From Trachelipus rathkii (taxonomy: Eukaryota; Arthropoda; Malacostraca; Isopoda; Trachelipodidae): DNA of 28,395 bases. The position numbers were made by a program, and so were the translations under genes. Of this stretch, positions 1-10,355 are shown one piece after another (position 1 is the stretch's first letter; every line of letters starts with the position of its first letter). The notes under the pieces are model-generated. The model ran no database searches and was not told where the DNA came from. It saw only the letters and a list, made by a program, of their open reading frames with translations. Location of the stretch: positions 1 to 28,395 of the forward strand of contig JABUQX010060322.1 of NCBI GenBank assembly GCA_015478945.1, in the 5' to 3' direction.

Positions 1-108
1 AGTGGATGCAGCCATGCTCGCAAAGGTTTGGACGAGTTTGACTACCGTACAGACATATACCGTGCATCCAATGGTGGACATATTGAGCACCTTTTATTTG
101 GTATGTGA
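1..108 (+). pseudogene. C-terminal tail of a Tc1/mariner-like transposase-derived protein (partial)
   Basis: The window opens inside a reading frame that ends at the TGA at 106-108. Its last residues include DEFDYRTDIYRASNGGHIEH, which resembles the conserved tail (hydrophobic, YRxDxCRxxNGxHIEH) of Tc1/mariner-type helix-turn-helix transposase proteins common in arthropod genomes. The first ten codons read better in the next frame (AAMLAKVW), so a one-base deletion near 28-34 is likely and the copy is probably dead. The 5' part lies outside the window. The family call is from memory of the motif only. It could also be the last exon of a host gene derived from such a protein. Confidence 0.35.
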
Positions 109-207
109 AAAATATTTATGCTTAGTATTGTAACAAACTTAATTGCAGATTTCTACATTCAATAGTTTTCATAATAAACTCTTTTCAAATCGGATGATTC
201 TTTTTGA
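109..207. other. Short unassigned AT-rich spacer
   Basis: Sequence between the Tc1-like tail and the first (TA)n tract. I see no ORF, inverted repeat or match to other parts of the window. It may be the 3' untranslated end of the preceding element. Confidence 0.4.
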
Positions 208-267
208 AACACGCTATATATATATATATATGTATAATATATAATATATTTATATCTTATTATATAT

Positions 268-326
<59 letters not shown>

Positions 327-434
327 TATAATATATATATTAGATTATATATATATATAATATAGTATTATATATAAGAGTATATATATATATATACGAT
401 GTATATATATATATATATATAAATATATATATAT

Positions 435-476
<42 letters not shown>

Positions 477-502
477 GTATATTAGTTATAATATATATAA
501 TA
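208..502. repeat. (TA)n microsatellite, interrupted
   Basis: Almost pure alternating TA with scattered single-base breaks and ATA/TAA variants. It ends directly at the left end of the hAT-like element. Similar tracts flank most elements in the window. Confidence 0.95.
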
Positions 503-1174
503 TTAGGGATGTACCGATACCGAAAAAGAGGCCGATACCGATACTCTATTTTTTAAGGTGCTGATACCTTTAATTAATAAATAAATACACAGTAATAGAT
601 AGAACATTTGTGTACTGCTAGGCATACTCAGGATTGCATTTCCTTGTACAATCCAATACTTAGTCAATTTATTTCAGCATTTGGTTGTGCCCAAGTATAT
701 TTATTTATAAATTAAAAAAGTATCTTAAGGAATAATAAATGCAAATATAATATTAATCAAACTTTTTAATGTTTGTGTTTATTCAAAAAATATTCCATTT
801 CCATTTTCCAGTAGTTATTAACAAAGTTTAGCTACTAGCTTTTATGTTTTTAAATGATTACTAATTTACAAATAAGATTCTTTAACTAGCTATAATATAA
901 AGAATAAAAATAATGAATAGAAGAGACCTCAAATAATCATCTGAAAAGACAAATAAATAAACGCTATTACTCAAACATGACATGATAATAATATACTCCT
1001 TTAAGATAAAAGAGTATAGGTCATTCAATTATTCAAAAATTCTCAATTGTGATGCAAAAACATTAAGGTTTCACTAGTATCTGGCGAAGCCTGTTCCTGT
1101 TTTGGGGTGTTTACATTCGCCACCTACACTAAAATAACGCTCGCTCGTTGAGCTGATGAGGGGAGGGCTGTAAT
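503..1174. other. Left subterminal region of hAT-like copy A, no gene
   Basis: After the left terminal repeat come about 640 bp of AT-rich sequence with stops in all frames. Part of it (1040-1137) is similar in direct orientation to 17841-17921 near the right end of copy B. No coding signal is seen. Confidence 0.6.
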
Positions 1175-1597
1175 TTATTTGTTTGCAAGCACTGGATAAT
1201 AATGGAAACCTTGACCCATTTTCATGCACACCACATGAAAGGATTCTCTTCTGAAGGCAGCATCTCCATGTTTTCGTAGAGCCTCATCTCCTCTTTCAAA
1301 GATTGCAAATTTGAAATATCTTTGCTCCTTGATAACTGTCTTCAGTTTTTTCGATGGGGTTCCTTGGTGTGATTCCTTTGAAGGTGAATGAGATGTCAAT
1401 GCAATTTCGGCCATGAGTTTATCAAATTCTAACATATCCAAATCCTCTTCATCATCAGTAGGTTTATTTGCTGAAAACCCACAATCGTCACTATCAGTGC
1501 TGTTGCCAGGGGTTGCTGATAAAGCGGATTCCACTTCTGTGAATCTTTTTTTCTTTGTCAGGCGAGCACACTCCTCAATTATGCTATTTAAATGCAT
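1175..1597 (-). pseudogene. Hypothetical protein fragment of hAT-like element A
   Basis: Open reading frame of 140 codons, read leftward towards the left end of the element. I do not recognise a domain. The N-terminal third is basic (ARLTKKKRF), followed by a Ser/Asp/Glu-rich acidic stretch (about residues 30-60), a Ser/Lys-rich linker (SPSKESHQGTPSKKLK), and a more conserved-looking C-terminus with ERGDEALRKHGDAAF and GFHYYPVLANK. Upstream codons beyond the ATG remain partly readable with stops, so the true protein was longer and the ATG is only the first available one. A decayed copy of the same region lies at about 12480-13085. That ties this ORF to the repeat and not to a host gene. It may be the end of the element's transposase, but this is inference. 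Confidence 0.45.
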
Positions 1598-1762
1598 TTT
1601 AGAAGTGGTTCACCGTCGGAGATGCCATTCTTGTGGGGTTTCTGCTTTTATAATGTATTCATTATTAGAACTTTTTATTTATTTTTGTTTATATAGTTGT
1701 CACCGCCGCTCACGGGCAGAACCCTATTCAAGGAGGGGGTGTTGAACGTCTCAAAAATTCAT

Positions 1763-2038
1763 CTAACGCAGATGAGCACAGACGCAGGCTTTAAAGTGAG
1801 GGAGATTAAATTGAGTAGGAAACACAGAAGATGGAAGAGAACGCCACAGAACAGAGGTGGAAGGAAAGAAGGAAACACCGCAGAGAACTAGTCTGGAGTT
1901 ACTAATATCAACACAAAACTCATTTTCCAACACAGCACCCCTTGTTATGAGGGCGTCGTAAAGGTGGTGGTACACGAGTGGAAGTTCCCTCAAGCACTTG
2001 CAGCTACGATACCTATGAAAAGAGGTAAGCATTGCCAT
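1763..2038 (-). pseudogene. LINE ORF2 C-terminal region, copy A
   Basis: A 91-codon frame whose sequence pattern (FHRYRSCKCLRELP, then NSRLVLCGVSFFPSTSVLW, SLPSSVFPTQFNLPHFKA) matches the well-known C-terminal tail of animal Jockey/CR1-type ORF2 proteins: an aromatic start, then a hydrophobic S-F-F-P-R/x-T-S-x-L-W-N-S-L-P motif, then a final helix. Upstream frames are interrupted, so this is one readable block of a larger broken ORF. The same block in copy B is at 14606-14791. Confidence 0.75.
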
Positions 2039-2519
2039 TTGGCGTTTGTTCCGCAGCTAAGATAGAGGGTCCGAAGTGAACTAGAAAGTACAGGACAGTT
2101 TATAAGCCTTTTGGCCTTTGACTCGACTTTCTAAAAGCTGTGTGAAACCAGAGCCCCCCCCCCCCCCAGATATGAAAGCAGTACTCCATAAAAGGGCAGA
2201 TGAGACCTTTGTAAGCTGGAGTATGATCTGAGAAAGGAAAAAAAGTTCTGTGAAGTTATACAGTAACCTCCCAGTTTTTCGAGGTCGCCCTAGCAACCAT
2301 TGTGATGTGAGGTTTCTAAGACATTTTTTTGTTTATGTTAAGGCCAAGGATGTTTATATTGTCAACAGCAGAGACGAGAGAACCATCGAAAGAAATAAAG
2401 TTAGGTGTCTTAGAGAGGGAGATTTGAAGAAGTTGTGTTTTTAAAGAATTAAATTTCACAAGGTTGAGACGACCCCACCCGGAAATTCTATCCAGATCAG
2501 CGAGAATAGAATCAGAAAG

Positions 2520-3650
2520 ATTAATTAAGACGAAGGCCAATTCCTAGAAGTAAAAGATTGGAAGCAAGAATTGAAATAGTTGAAGAATGAAGGGTCGAGT
2601 CATCGGCATATTGAGTGGATAGAGCTAGATGTGCAGGTGAGAAGATCATTAATGAAAAACAGGAATAAAGTAGGAGAAAATACATAACCCTGAGGAGCAC
2701 CATTATTGACAGAAAAAAAAGAAGTCGCCCCATCAACAGCAGCCGATATTGAGCGATTTGAAAGAAAGCTAGACATAAGCAAGCAAAGAAAAGAAGGAAA
2801 CCCAAAGAGGAGGACTTGGAGAGCAGTGACAGCGTGGCAATACCGGTCAAATTCTTTGGCATATGTCGACGCGCACCTCGCAAGTCTCCCCGTAGTTCAT
2901 AAGGGAGGAAAGCCATAAACCTGTTAAATAGAAAAGTATATCGCCAGTAGACCTCGACGCCGAAAGCAGTACTGGCGATCGGGAAGAAGGGAATGAGATA
3001 CCAAATGGTCTAAGAGGTGAGAGTTAAGAAGGGTTTCAAAGATCTTAGATAGAATACAAGTTAGAGCTATGGGCGATAGTTAGAAGGATCACAGCGTCTT
3101 CCTTTTTCGGAATAGGTTGGACATATCGCGCTTCCAACACTGAGGGAAAGTGCTAGTATTGAAGCAAGAGAATATAGTTGAACAAGGGGCGGGAATCACA
3201 CTCCCTCAAAACTCGGGGAGGAATGCCATCAGGGCCACCCGCCTTTCTAACATTCATAGATTTCAAGAGCCCATGCACCTGATCAAATGTAATCAAGGTA
3301 AAGGCATAGGAACACCTGAGAGGAGGAGCAAGAGGAATGCCAGAATCATCCAGGGTTGAGTTAAAGGAAAATAGGAGGCCAAAGAGATTGGCAGTTTAAG
3401 TATTAGCAACGGAACCATCAGAGCGAATAAGAGGAGGAAAGGATGATTCAAAGAAGTTGTTTGAGATGTTTTTGGCAAGAGACCAGAAAGATTTGTCATA
3501 GGAGAACCACAGGAGGTCAGCGCAACTTTCGTTTAATGAAAGTCCTCTTTGCTCATCGAAGAGTACCCCTGGAACGATTTCTAGCTGAATGAAAATTAGC
3601 AAGTGTGATAGGAGAACAAGAATTTTTCCACCCCCGATATGCACTGTCTC
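2520..3650 (-). pseudogene. LINE reverse transcriptase domain, copy A
   Basis: Several overlapping minus-strand frames together show reverse transcriptase motifs in the right order. A catalytic-type FDR (AKEFDR, near 2850) comes first. It is followed by SSFLSNRSISAAVDGA, then GAPQG (2683-2702), then FFINDLL, and then YADD, the catalytic box, encoded at 2599-2610. N-terminal to these, at 3293-3644, are residues such as KSFWSLAKNISNNFFES and PPLIRSDGSVAN, typical of the linker before the polymerase. At least three frame changes and stops break the ORF, so no active enzyme is possible. The order of motifs and the YADD box make the class secure; Jockey versus CR1 or I clade is not resolved. Confidence 0.8.
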
Positions 3651-3821
3651 TAGCCTGAAATGGCCAAGAAAAAAACAACGTCAAACCATGGATTTTGTAT
3701 GTGAGAAAAAGAATTTAGTTTGAAGATGGAATGAACTGCCCATCCAATCAGAACGATACAGTCCCACTTTATTGGCAAAGCTGAAGTGTCTTCAGATTCA
3801 AAGCTGTCACTCCAATTATAG

Positions 3822-4600
3822 TTAAGTGTAGAAGCAAACAATGCTCCCAATGGACCCGATCAAAGTGCCAGAAAAAACGCATAGGGCAAGATGGAGCTGT
3901 TGGTTGGAGAAAAGTATTATAAAAATTAAGAGATATAAGGTTGTGGTCAGTTTTACCAATAGGAGCGAAGGTGTGTATTTATAGAGAGAAGGGCTAGTGG
4001 TGAAACATTGGTCAAGCGTGTTCAAGAAATTGGTTGGACGATCCGGAAGTCGTGCTGGTCTTTAATTACTTGCTCCACGATCGTTGAGAATACATGAAAT
4101 GATCGGCTTCCTCCCCACTAAATCAGTTATGAGAGGAACCTCATTCATTCAGATGTTGTGTACATTGAAATCCCTAAATAGAAGGACCTCAGAATTTGGA
4201 ATGAGAAGAATATACACGGTTTTCGTGAGAAGTAGTAGGTATCAAAAAAGGCATGAAAATCTGTTCTGTTAGGAGAACAGTAAGGCAAAGCACAAGATTA
4301 TTATTAGTAGAAGGAAGAAAGATTTTAGGCCACAGAACATCGAAGTTAGGAGATTTCGAGATTCTCGAGACGTGTTTAGGAGTGTTATATGTTTACATAG
4401 GCCACATACCCACCCATCAGACCGGAAATATTATAAAAATAAGTTTATAGTTTGGATTATTAAACGAGTTAGAGGATGATTTCTGCCATCTGGGTCTCAG
4501 ATAAGAGCAAAAAATTAGGGCTAGAGTTTTAGAGAGGTGGTATTCCACAGATGCAGAGTTAGAGTTCAAAACCACTGATGTGTTGGCAAAGTCAATAGAA
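3822..4600 (-). pseudogene. LINE endonuclease (APE-type) remains, copy A
   Basis: Broken frames on the minus strand show the pattern of an exonuclease-endonuclease-phosphatase domain. There is a sequence like SPNFDVLWPKI near 4340, a decayed G-D-F-N-V-H-N-type block near 4165 and a GKTDHNLIS-like block near 3950, which corresponds to the SDH catalytic motif of LINE endonucleases. Each motif sits in a different frame. This region is 5' of the reverse transcriptase in LINE order, as expected. Confidence 0.55.
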
Positions 4601-4605
4601 AGCCA

Positions 4606-5040
4606 GCGCCTTTGCCAAATCTAGCATCAATACACGCATCACGAAATCATAAAAAAAAAAGACAAACACAACCGACAAACAAACCAAAGGAGAAATGAGG
4701 AAAAATTATTCATATGCTAAAACCTAAAATTTAAAACTTGAAATTTTTAAAACGCTAAAACCCTACTTACAGCAAATATCTAAAATATTGAGAGGTAATC
4801 CAGAAAAGTTTAAAATCAAACTCGCGCACTCCTCACGAAAATTGCGTACAAAAAAAGAAAAAAAATACTATTGAATCAACTAAAAAAAGTGGAGCTAAAT
4901 ATGTCATAAATTAATTTATAATACTAGGCTATCCAAATAGTAAATGTTACGCAAAACCCAATTGGCAGAATACGCTAAACATCTAAGTTAAAAAGTAGAC
5001 GGAAAAAAAAAAAAAAAGCTAAGCCTAGTACTACTATATA
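4606..5040. other. Interior of hAT-like copy A right of the LINE, no gene
   Basis: AT-rich sequence with several homopolymeric A runs (for example near 4655, 4855 and 5010) and stops in all frames. I see no motif. It has no clear counterpart beside the LINE in copy B, so one of the two copies has lost or gained sequence here. Confidence 0.5.
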
Positions 5041-5200
5041 TATCGAAACTAGATTTATTATTGAATCTTAAAAGTTTCTCATAAGGTTTTTAGCCCAAAA
5101 ACCGCTCACACGCCACTCATCGGCCATATAACCAATAGCCGATCTGATCCCAAAAAATGGCCTGATACTGCCGATACCGATACTATTGGTACATCCCTAA
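5040..5200. repeat. Right end of hAT-like copy A (shared with copy B)
   Basis: About 160 bp that also occur at 18020-18186 at the right end of copy B. Both contain ATCGGCC and CCGATAC words close to the tip and end in the TAGGG/TAGGA-type terminus. This shared end defines the right boundary of the family. Confidence 0.75.
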
Positions 5201-5221
5201 TATATATAAATATAAATATAA

Positions 5222-5305
<84 letters not shown>

Positions 5306-5434
5306 CGTATATATATATTATATATTATATATATATATATATATAATATATAGTAGCCGTATAATATATATATATATATATAATATATATATATATATAT
5401 AACTATATAATATATATATATATATAATAATATA

Positions 5435-5467
<33 letters not shown>

Positions 5468-5595
5468 CTATATATATATATATATTATATAATTATATAC
5501 TATATTATATATATATATTATATATGAGTAGTATATACCCGCTATATTTATACTATATATATACTATATATATATTATATATATATATATATAGT

Positions 5596-5627
<32 letters not shown>

Positions 5628-5838
5628 TATAATATATATATATATATATATATATTATATTATACTTACAGGAGAAATTTGAAATGGTTGTAATTCTATT
5701 CTGGCTGTATCAACCATGACTGAAGTGTAATATACAGTAATTATCAATGGAAAATATAATCTAAAATATAACCTGAAAAATTATATATAATATACTGTAT
5801 ATATAATACTTATATATATATTATATATATATATATAT

Positions 5839-5879
<41 letters not shown>

Positions 5880-5892
5880 AAAATATATAAAT
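5201..5892. repeat. (TA)n microsatellite blocks with a 120-bp unique island
   Basis: Alternating TA with variants such as TAAATA and TATAATA. A unique stretch at about 5667-5785 holds no ORF or structure that I can see. The tract stops at the TA (5892-5893) that flanks element E2. Confidence 0.9.
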
Positions 5893-6228
5893 ACCGTAAA
5901 GTGGGGCAATTCGGTCCAGAATTTGGGGTACTCAAAATGCTAAGGTTTATGGGGACTTTATTTTTATTTTTATTTTTTTTATATGTTAATGTTATCCTTT
6001 AGGAGTAGAATTAGTATAATTGTATTTGTATATATAATATAACGAATTAATGTTAGAAAGCCGATAAGAAATGTGGACCCGAATTGCCCACAGATTTTGG
6101 GGGGTGGGCGCAATTTCTGTCCCACTTCAATTTTCACATCCCTAAGAATCATATTAAACATCCCTAAGAATCATCATTAAAGTGTTTTATTTATAAACTA
6201 TGATAAGTCAGTTTTCATTTTTAAACAT

Positions 6229-6870
6229 TAATGGTATTACAATATTATTTTAAGAATTGGGTGTTGGAAAACGTAATAAAATGTTCGAGTTTGCATTTGT
6301 TTTTGTGAAACCACAAAATCGTAAAAAAAATGCTCGCCGAACGTAAGGAATTTCCTTAATTCTGTAAGGTGCTTGCTATTGCTTTTTTATTGCTATATTA
6401 TACAGAATTACGGAAATTCTTTACGTTTGGTGAGCGTTTTTTTACGATTTTGCGCTGTTTGACAAAACGAACGCAAATGCTGTTTGACAAAAAACGACGC
6501 AAACTAAGGAGCGTTTTAGGTCTGTTTTTTACACAATAAATGGTATTCAATATTATTTTCGAAAATTGGGCTTGAAACGTAATAAGATTTTCGAGTTCAA
6601 ATCGAGTTTTGTCAAACGCAACACAGTCGTAAAAAACTGCTCCACTCAAATGTAAGGAATTTCCTTAATTCTTTTTTATCTATATTACACACATTAATTT
6701 AAGGAAATTCTTTACGTTGGTGAGCGTTTTTTTAATGTTTTGAAATGTTGAATGTAAGGAATTTCCTTAATTCTGTAAGGTTGCTATTCTTTTTTATTCT
6801 ATATTACACAGAATTAAGGAAATTCTTTACATTTGGTGAGCGTTTTTTACGATTTTGCGCTGTTTGACAA
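6229..6870. repeat. Tandem array of palindromic units inside E2
   Basis: A unit starting at 6229 (AATGGTATTACAATATTATTT) recurs at 6538, a period of about 309 bp. Each unit contains a large imperfect palindrome: 6313-6452 in the first, about 6627-6733 in the second, and a third at about 6750-6860 without the leading part. Each palindrome has AAGGAATTTCCTTAATTC in its left arm, a 20-40 base AT-rich loop, and the reverse complement in its right arm, with GGTGAGCG then a T run and ACGATTTTGCGC beyond. All three are 100 bp or longer and could form cruciforms or long RNA hairpins. Confidence 0.8.
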
Positions 6871-6879
6871 AAACGAATG

Positions 6880-7508
6880 CAAACTCAAGCGTTTTAGGCC
6901 TATTACGTTTCGTAAGCACAAATGCAAAAACGAAAACGGCTTAAGGCTCTGGCAACATCATCATCAGAGTATCCCTTTGTATCCTGCTGTGTTACTTTTG
7001 CATAAGTGTGAACCATCTTGCTGAAAAAAAATTGTACAAATTAATTAGGCCTATGTGAAAACTTTACCTACCTATCTTGCTGTAAAAGTGTAAAAATTAT
7101 TTTAAACATTATATTTCAGACATCTTTTTGTAAAAGAGTATTAAAAAATTTAATTTAATGAATATTTCAGTGTGGATCGAATTGCCCCACGCAAATTTTT
7201 AAACCTGGACCGAATTGCCCCATGTTACAATTTTTATAATAAAACATATTTATCTCTTGCCTGAATGACTCCAACGATTGCATTAAGGTTATGAACTATT
7301 TTTAAGTACTATATCTTGGTACCAATAATGTAGTACAATTATTTTGACCTGTATGATTCTTAGCAATAAGCCTAAAATTTACCCGATTTTATAGTGCTCA
7401 GGAAAAAAAAATCACAAAATTAATGGGCTTAAATGAAAGGTTTCATAAAAAATTAATACCTAAGACATAAAACCACATTATTTTACATCTATAAAGATAT
7501 ATTTTACA
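6880..7508. other. E2 interior, no gene
   Basis: AT-rich sequence with no convincing ORF. Its only recognisable features are two reverse copies of the E2 end motif at 7174-7190 and 7207-7222, spaced 33 bp apart. Confidence 0.6.
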
Positions 7509-7516
7509 TTGTAAAG
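7509..7516. repeat. Target-site duplication of the nested hAT, left copy
   Basis: TTGTAAAG, identical to 9758-9765. An exact 8-bp duplication directly at both tips is the hAT signature and fixes the boundaries to the base. Confidence 0.95.
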
Positions 7517-7681
7517 CAGGGGTGGCCAACCTTTTGCATACCATGCGCCAATTTTTTCACAGACGAGTTCAGATGCGCCATACAACTCATAATAGTCATA
7601 ATTAACATTTTTAAATGCTTTAATATTTTAATTATTTTATGTAAAATAATATCTATTACAGCACATTAACATTACTCGGCA

Positions 7682-9440
7682 TTAATGAGACTTTTGAGCC
7701 TGATTGGATTTCGCTAGTCTTTCAATGTTTGGTGTTAAATTTGTTACTGAGAGCAGCAGAGAATTTTTCAAATTTAAACCACTTATTCTCGACCTTGCTT
7801 TGCTTTTAATCAATTTCATCGATGAAAATGCTTGTTCACATCTGTATGTCATTTCAAAACGACATATGTAATATGTAACTTTTTGCAAATTTCCTAGCTC
7901 TGGGAAATGTTCACAGGGTAATGAACTCCAGAAATTAATTATGTCAGAAGTTTTGATCTGGAAAAAGCTCATCAAATTTCATTTTTAATAATGAATTTGT
8001 TTTAAAATCAATCAATCCAATTTGTATGTTACTAGGCATCTGCATTACGTTTTTTTCACTAAGTGAAAATGGGTTTACAAATGCGAGCATGTAGTTTTCT
8101 TCTTTAGCAAAATCATGAAAACGACTTTCAAATGACCCTTGCAATATCTCGATTTTTTCAATATATTTGGTCAAATTGCTATTATCCAGTGCACATTCAC
8201 TCTGCTCTTTCAGGTTTGGAAATTGACTCAAAACCTCATTTTCTAACTGAGAGATGAACAGTTTTAATTTTATTTTAAATGAACTGATGCTATTGACTAA
8301 ACTAGGAAATAATTTATTATTGCCTTGCAGTTTTAAATTTAGATCATTGGAGATGGCTAGTAAACATCAACTAAAAATGGCAAATCAAATAGCCAGTTGT
8401 TGTCAAATAATAGGGTTTTTCATCAGGTAGCTCATTTTTCTGTTATAAATTAGAAACAGAATTTTCCAATTTCCAAAATCTACTCAGAACCTGTCCTTTA
8501 GAAAGCCAGCGCACCTCGCAATGAAGGACAAGTTCACCATATTCCAAATCAAAGTATTCAAATTCACAGTATTTTCTGAATTCTCGTCTGTTTAATGCTC
8601 TTGCTCTAATTTTATTCACACATTTAACAACCGGTAGCATAACATGCTGCATATTTAAAGTTTTTCCACACAGTGCCTCTCGGTGTATAATGCAGTGATA
8701 TTTTAGTACAGGATGATTTAAAATTTGCCATTGACTTTACCTATCATTGACGGCTCTCCGTCAGTGCACACACACATTGATGAGTTTGCTATAATCTAAT
8801 TTTAGATTTTCTAGGCATGATTTTCCTTTTCGAAATATGTCTGATCCTCTTGTTTTACTATGCATGATTTTACTTTTTCAAATATGTCTGATCCTCTTGT
8901 TTTACCATGCAATGACTCCAGACTGACAAGTTCTTCAAAGACATTAAAATTATCATCGATTCCTCTTATAAAAATGCTTAACTGGGCAACATCACATATG
9001 TCCGTTGATTCATCAAAAGCTAGAGAAAAAGTATAAGAATGGACAAGGTCTTCCAGTTGCTGAAAAACATCCTGAGAGAGTTCCTCGATAAATCTCGTAA
9101 CTGTCTGCCTTGATATAGCACTTTCGTCTGCTTTCCTTTCAATACCTTTATTACCAAGATGGCGTGCAAATATTTGGAGACAAGGCTTAACAATTTCTTC
9201 CCCGCCAGAAAAAGGTTTCTTTTTTTTTCGCCAATGCTAAAGCAATTTAATATGACGCTTCTGTCATCGCCAAGTCTTCACAACCTACTTTAGCAAATAT
9301 ATTTTGTCTTCTTCTGATTTCTTCCTTTTTCTTAGTCGCATATTCTTTTCGTGACTCACACGCAAGAACAAGCTTCATTTTTTTCTTCTATGTTAGTCTG
9401 AAGCTGTGTTTTATAGTGTCTATTAAGATCACGTCTTCTA
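7682..9440 (-). pseudogene. hAT transposase pseudogene (GTF2IRD2/ZBED5-like family)
   Basis: Read leftward from about 9440, the broken frames follow the order of Charlie-type hAT transposases. A Lys-rich start with KKRNLFLAGKK-like remains of the PFSDGE motif comes first. Next is AISRQTVTRFIEELS, then AFDESTDICDVAQLSIFIRG (FDEST codons at 9003-9017), holding the first catalytic Asp. CTDGEPSMIGKVNG (8751-8768 onward) holds the second. Then come a block with VVKCVNKIRARALNRREF and LHCEVRWLSKGQV (8443-8652) and a middle block (7944-8231). The C-terminal dimerisation region is at 7682-7975, with FPELGNLQKVTYYICRFEM and RCEQAFSSMKLIKSKARSR. Stops and frameshifts separate the blocks, and a 47-bp tandem duplication at 8816-8910 disrupts the region after the first Asp. 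It is not functional. Confidence 0.9.
8816..8910. repeat. 47-bp tandem duplication inside the hAT transposase
   Basis: A unit beginning CATGATTTTCCTTTTCGAAA at 8816 is repeated from 8863 with a few substitutions; both copies contain ATATGTCTGATCCTCTTG. Because 47 is not a multiple of three, it shifts the frame. It is a clear inactivating lesion. Confidence 0.85.
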
Positions 9441-9757
9441 TTATGTGAAAGAGTACTTTCTCAAACAATGCGAAACGGTTTTCCTGATGGACTTGCTATA
9501 AATAACAATAACATTGTGATATTTGTTACATACTTCTTTATATCTTGCCAGATTTAACAAATTTCCTGGAAATAAAATGAATTTTAGTTTTCATTAAAAT
9601 AAATTCGTAAGAAATAGGCAGACGTAGCCCGAGAAAAAATATAAAATATCCCAAAAAAAAGGTAAAAAAGCCCCCCCCCTTCCTTCGCTAAAATCGCCAG
9701 CTTATAATCATCCAATGCGCCAAGTTTGGCGCATGCGCCACGGGTTGGCCACCCCTG

Positions 9758-9765
9758 TTGTAAAG
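9758..9765. repeat. Target-site duplication of the nested hAT, right copy
   Basis: TTGTAAAG, identical to 7509-7516. Confidence 0.95.
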
Positions 9766-9824
9766 GCTATTTTGAGCCACTGAACCGAATTGCCTCATGT
9801 AGACCGAATTGCCCCACTTTATGG

Positions 9825-10023
9825 TATATATATATATATATATAATATAATATATATATATAATATATATTATATATAATAATATATATATATATAAATA
9901 ATATATATATTTATATAAATATTATAGTATTCTTAATATTGTTCATAATTATATATATATAATATATATATATATATAATAACGGTATATATATATATAA
10001 TATATATATACGGTATATATAAT

Positions 10024-10055
<32 letters not shown>

Positions 10056-10128
10056 ATATATATATATATATTATAATTATAATAATAATATATATATATA
10101 TATAATATATTATATATCTATATTATAT

Positions 10129-10161
<33 letters not shown>

Positions 10162-10267
10162 TACGGTATATATAATATATAATAATATATATATATATAT
10201 ATATTATAATATATATTATATATATAATATATATTTAAAACATTAAAAACAAAATAAAATAATATAA

Positions 10268-10300
<33 letters not shown>

Positions 10301-10355
10301 ACCGTAATTATATATATTATATTATATTATATAATATATATATATTATATATATC

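Larger units (their letters stand above)
1697..4605 (-). mobile_element. Jockey/CR1-like non-LTR retrotransposon (LINE), copy A, decayed
   Basis: Runs on the minus strand: endonuclease remains at the high-coordinate side, reverse transcriptase in the middle, and a typical LINE C-terminus near 1763-2038. A second copy about 3 kb long lies at 14533-17545, and the two align over their whole length with many indels. Frames are broken throughout. The N-terminal start of the endonuclease is missing, so the copy is probably 5' truncated, as is usual for LINEs. I did not find a clear poly(A) tail or target duplication at 1697. The exact edges are estimated from where similarity to copy B stops. Confidence 0.8.
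503..5200 (-). mobile_element. hAT-like element copy A, carrying a nested LINE
   Basis: The left end at 503 reads TTAGGGATGTACC. The right end, read inward on the other strand from 5200, begins with the same 13 bases. Just inside both ends are several copies of the words CCGATAC and ATCGGCC, giving an imperfect longer inverted repeat. Ends of the form TAGGGATGNACCGATA are typical of animal hAT elements, which duplicate 8 bp. The flanks here are (TA)n, so a target duplication cannot be read reliably. Inside lie an ORF fragment (1175-1597) and a LINE (about 1697-4605) on the minus strand. The superfamily call rests on the ends alone; no hAT transposase domain is recognisable in this copy. Confidence 0.65.
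7517..9757 (-). mobile_element. hAT transposon (Charlie/ZBED-like), 2241 bp, nested in E2
   Basis: The tips are 15-bp perfect inverted repeats, CAGGGGTGGCCAACC, flanked by an exact 8-bp duplication TTGTAAAG. Subterminal ATGCGCCA words occur near both ends: 7543-7550 and 7573-7580 on the left, 9715-9722, 9733-9740 and the complement at 9727-9734 on the right. These are good candidates for transposase binding sites. A broken transposase gene fills most of the interior on the minus strand. The ends are intact, so the copy could in principle have been mobilised in trans after its gene died. It lies inside E2, so it is younger than E2. Confidence 0.95.
5894..9824. mobile_element. E2: TA-flanked terminal-inverted-repeat element, pogo-like ends, non-autonomous
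   Basis: The left end begins CCGTAAAGTGGGGCAATTCG at 5894. The right end, read inward from 9824, matches it over the first 23 bases with one mismatch. Both ends abut a TA (5892-5893 and 9825-9826), as for Tc1/mariner-superfamily targets, although the flanks are (TA)n. Further copies of the end motif occur inside: 6075-6090 (reverse), 6103-6123 (forward, degenerate), 7174-7190, 7207-7222 and 9783-9799 (all reverse). Without the nested hAT and its duplicated 8 bp the element is about 1.68 kb. No transposase is recognisable. The link to pogo-like elements is inferred from similarity of its ends to E3, which keeps a transposase fragment. Confidence 0.8.

Noticed and set aside
208..502. TATA boxes and promoters in (TA)n tracts
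   Set aside because: Any TA tract matches a TATA box; there is no gene start downstream to support a promoter.
2154..2167. Run of 14 C near 2154 and G run near 10783
   Set aside because: Short homopolymers, possibly sequencing or assembly length errors; no further context.
6229..6870. CRISPR-like array of palindromic repeats
   Set aside because: The units are long (100-300 bp) and few, the spacers are themselves repeated, and the setting is clearly eukaryotic.
7682..9440. Domesticated host gene of the ZBED/GTF2IRD2 type
   Set aside because: Terminal repeats and target duplications are intact and the ORF is broken in several places, so it is an ordinary dead transposon copy.
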